This document shows, one piece after another, positions 63,330 to 64,000 of a stretch of 64,000 bases of DNA (its first letter is position 1; each line of letters starts with the position of its first letter). Source of the stretch: Eublepharis macularius (Eukaryota > Chordata > Lepidosauria > Squamata > Eublepharidae); assembly GCF_028583425.1 (NCBI RefSeq), contig NC_072791.1, forward strand, positions 198,996,311 through 199,060,310. The letters are read 5' to 3'. The translations under genes were made by a program, and so were the position numbers. The notes under the pieces were generated by a model. That model worked only from the letters and a program-made list of their open reading frames with translations, searched no databases and was not told where the DNA came from.

Positions 63330-63914
63330 AAAAGATAGCCTCCAAGGTGGGTTACAAATTTAATAGAAGAGGCTAATACAAAACAAAAATAGGAGAAAAA
63401 AAAGCAGGAAAACTACATATGACAGTGTAGAATAAACAACAGATGAGACAGGCAAATTTTCCTGGGAGAAAATTCCACACTTTTGGTGCCCACCACTAAC
63501 AAAGGTTTTTCACAAGCAGTCACTCTTGTAACATGACTGCCCACCCCGACCTCCCATGAGCTTCAGATGAAGGTCTTCATTGATTGGCAAACTCCTGTGG
63601 GAGTAGGCAGTCCTTTTAAATACGCTGATCACAGTCTGTAGGGCTTTATAGAAGCAAAAGAGCATTTCGAATTGTGTCTGGAAACAAAATGGAAGTGGGT
63701 AAAGATCTGTCACTCTGGGGAAAAGGTTCTTTAAGTTGCATCCTCGTTTGCAGGTTGGCTGCCACCTTCTGGGCTAGTGGCTTCAAAACAGCTTTCAAAG
63801 ACAGCCCTGTGTGTTCCACTCCAGATGGTTCAGAATTAGGAATGACTGTGGCAAGGTCATCTCTTTCCAGAAAAGGATGTGGCATCACTTTCGTATCAGG
63901 GCTGGGAATCACAG
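63330..63914. repeat. Probable old interspersed repeat in DCAF17 intron
   Basis: 'agggctttatagaagcaaaa' and 'ggaaacaaaatggaagtggg' resemble a common squamate repeat body, but the match is loose. Short open frames here are not exons. Confidence 0.35.
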
Positions 63915-64000
63915 GCTGCTATTCCAGTCTAATAAGACAAAATCCAGGGGCACCGTAAAAGACTAACACCATTTATTTCAGTATGAGCTTTCGTGAGACT
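63915..64000 (-). repeat. Penelope-type terminal fragment at window edge
   Basis: 'ggggcaccgtaaaagactaa' and 'agtatgagctttcgtgagac' are the antisense of the Penelope 3' end seen at 44783-44830. It is cut by the window end. Confidence 0.6.

Overview
The window is vertebrate nuclear DNA, most likely from a squamate reptile and possibly a gecko. The evidence is the repeat content: tRNA-derived SINEs of the Sauria/ACA type, a 5S-rRNA-derived SINE, CR1 and L2-clade LINE remnants, an L1 copy, a Penelope-like element, a Helitron and many short palindromic DNA transposons. Introns, splice signals and a CpG-rich promoter confirm a eukaryotic genome. The species is an inference.

The only host protein-coding gene I can recognise is at the right edge. 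Five coding exons of DCAF17 (DDB1- and CUL4-associated factor 17) lie on the + strand between 58231 and 63093, with correct splice sites and continuous phase; the gene runs off the window. A CpG-rich stretch at about 57030-57440 upstream carries two ZNF143/Staf-like sites facing opposite ways. This fits a bidirectional promoter shared with METTL8, the head-to-head neighbour of DCAF17 in mammals. I found no METTL8 coding exon, so positions 1-57000 are best read as a large first intron or intergenic DNA.

Most of the rest is a layered transposon record. A Helitron (3846-4768) contains tandem repeats and a hAT MITE. A 2.6 kb hAT-like element (8775-11363) holds a foldback with a minisatellite and sits inside a Penelope-type palindrome. 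An antisense L1 (about 23580-31740) is interrupted by an L2-clade LINE, a SINE and two related hAT elements. A Penelope-like element (about 43010-44880) keeps an open reading frame with reverse transcriptase and GIY-YIG nuclease domains, and has a hammerhead-ribozyme-like motif downstream. At 46940-47612 a SINE, a Penelope-type palindrome and a hAT MITE are nested three deep.

At least five MITE families can be typed by target-site duplications (TSDs) visible in the sequence: four or five hAT-like families with 8-bp TSDs and two or three Harbinger-like families with 3-bp TSDs. One 214-bp element (19515-19728) is a nearly perfect, extremely CpG-dense palindrome. Most longer open frames outside DCAF17, the LINEs and the Penelope element fall within repeats or GC-rich DNA and are not supported as genes.
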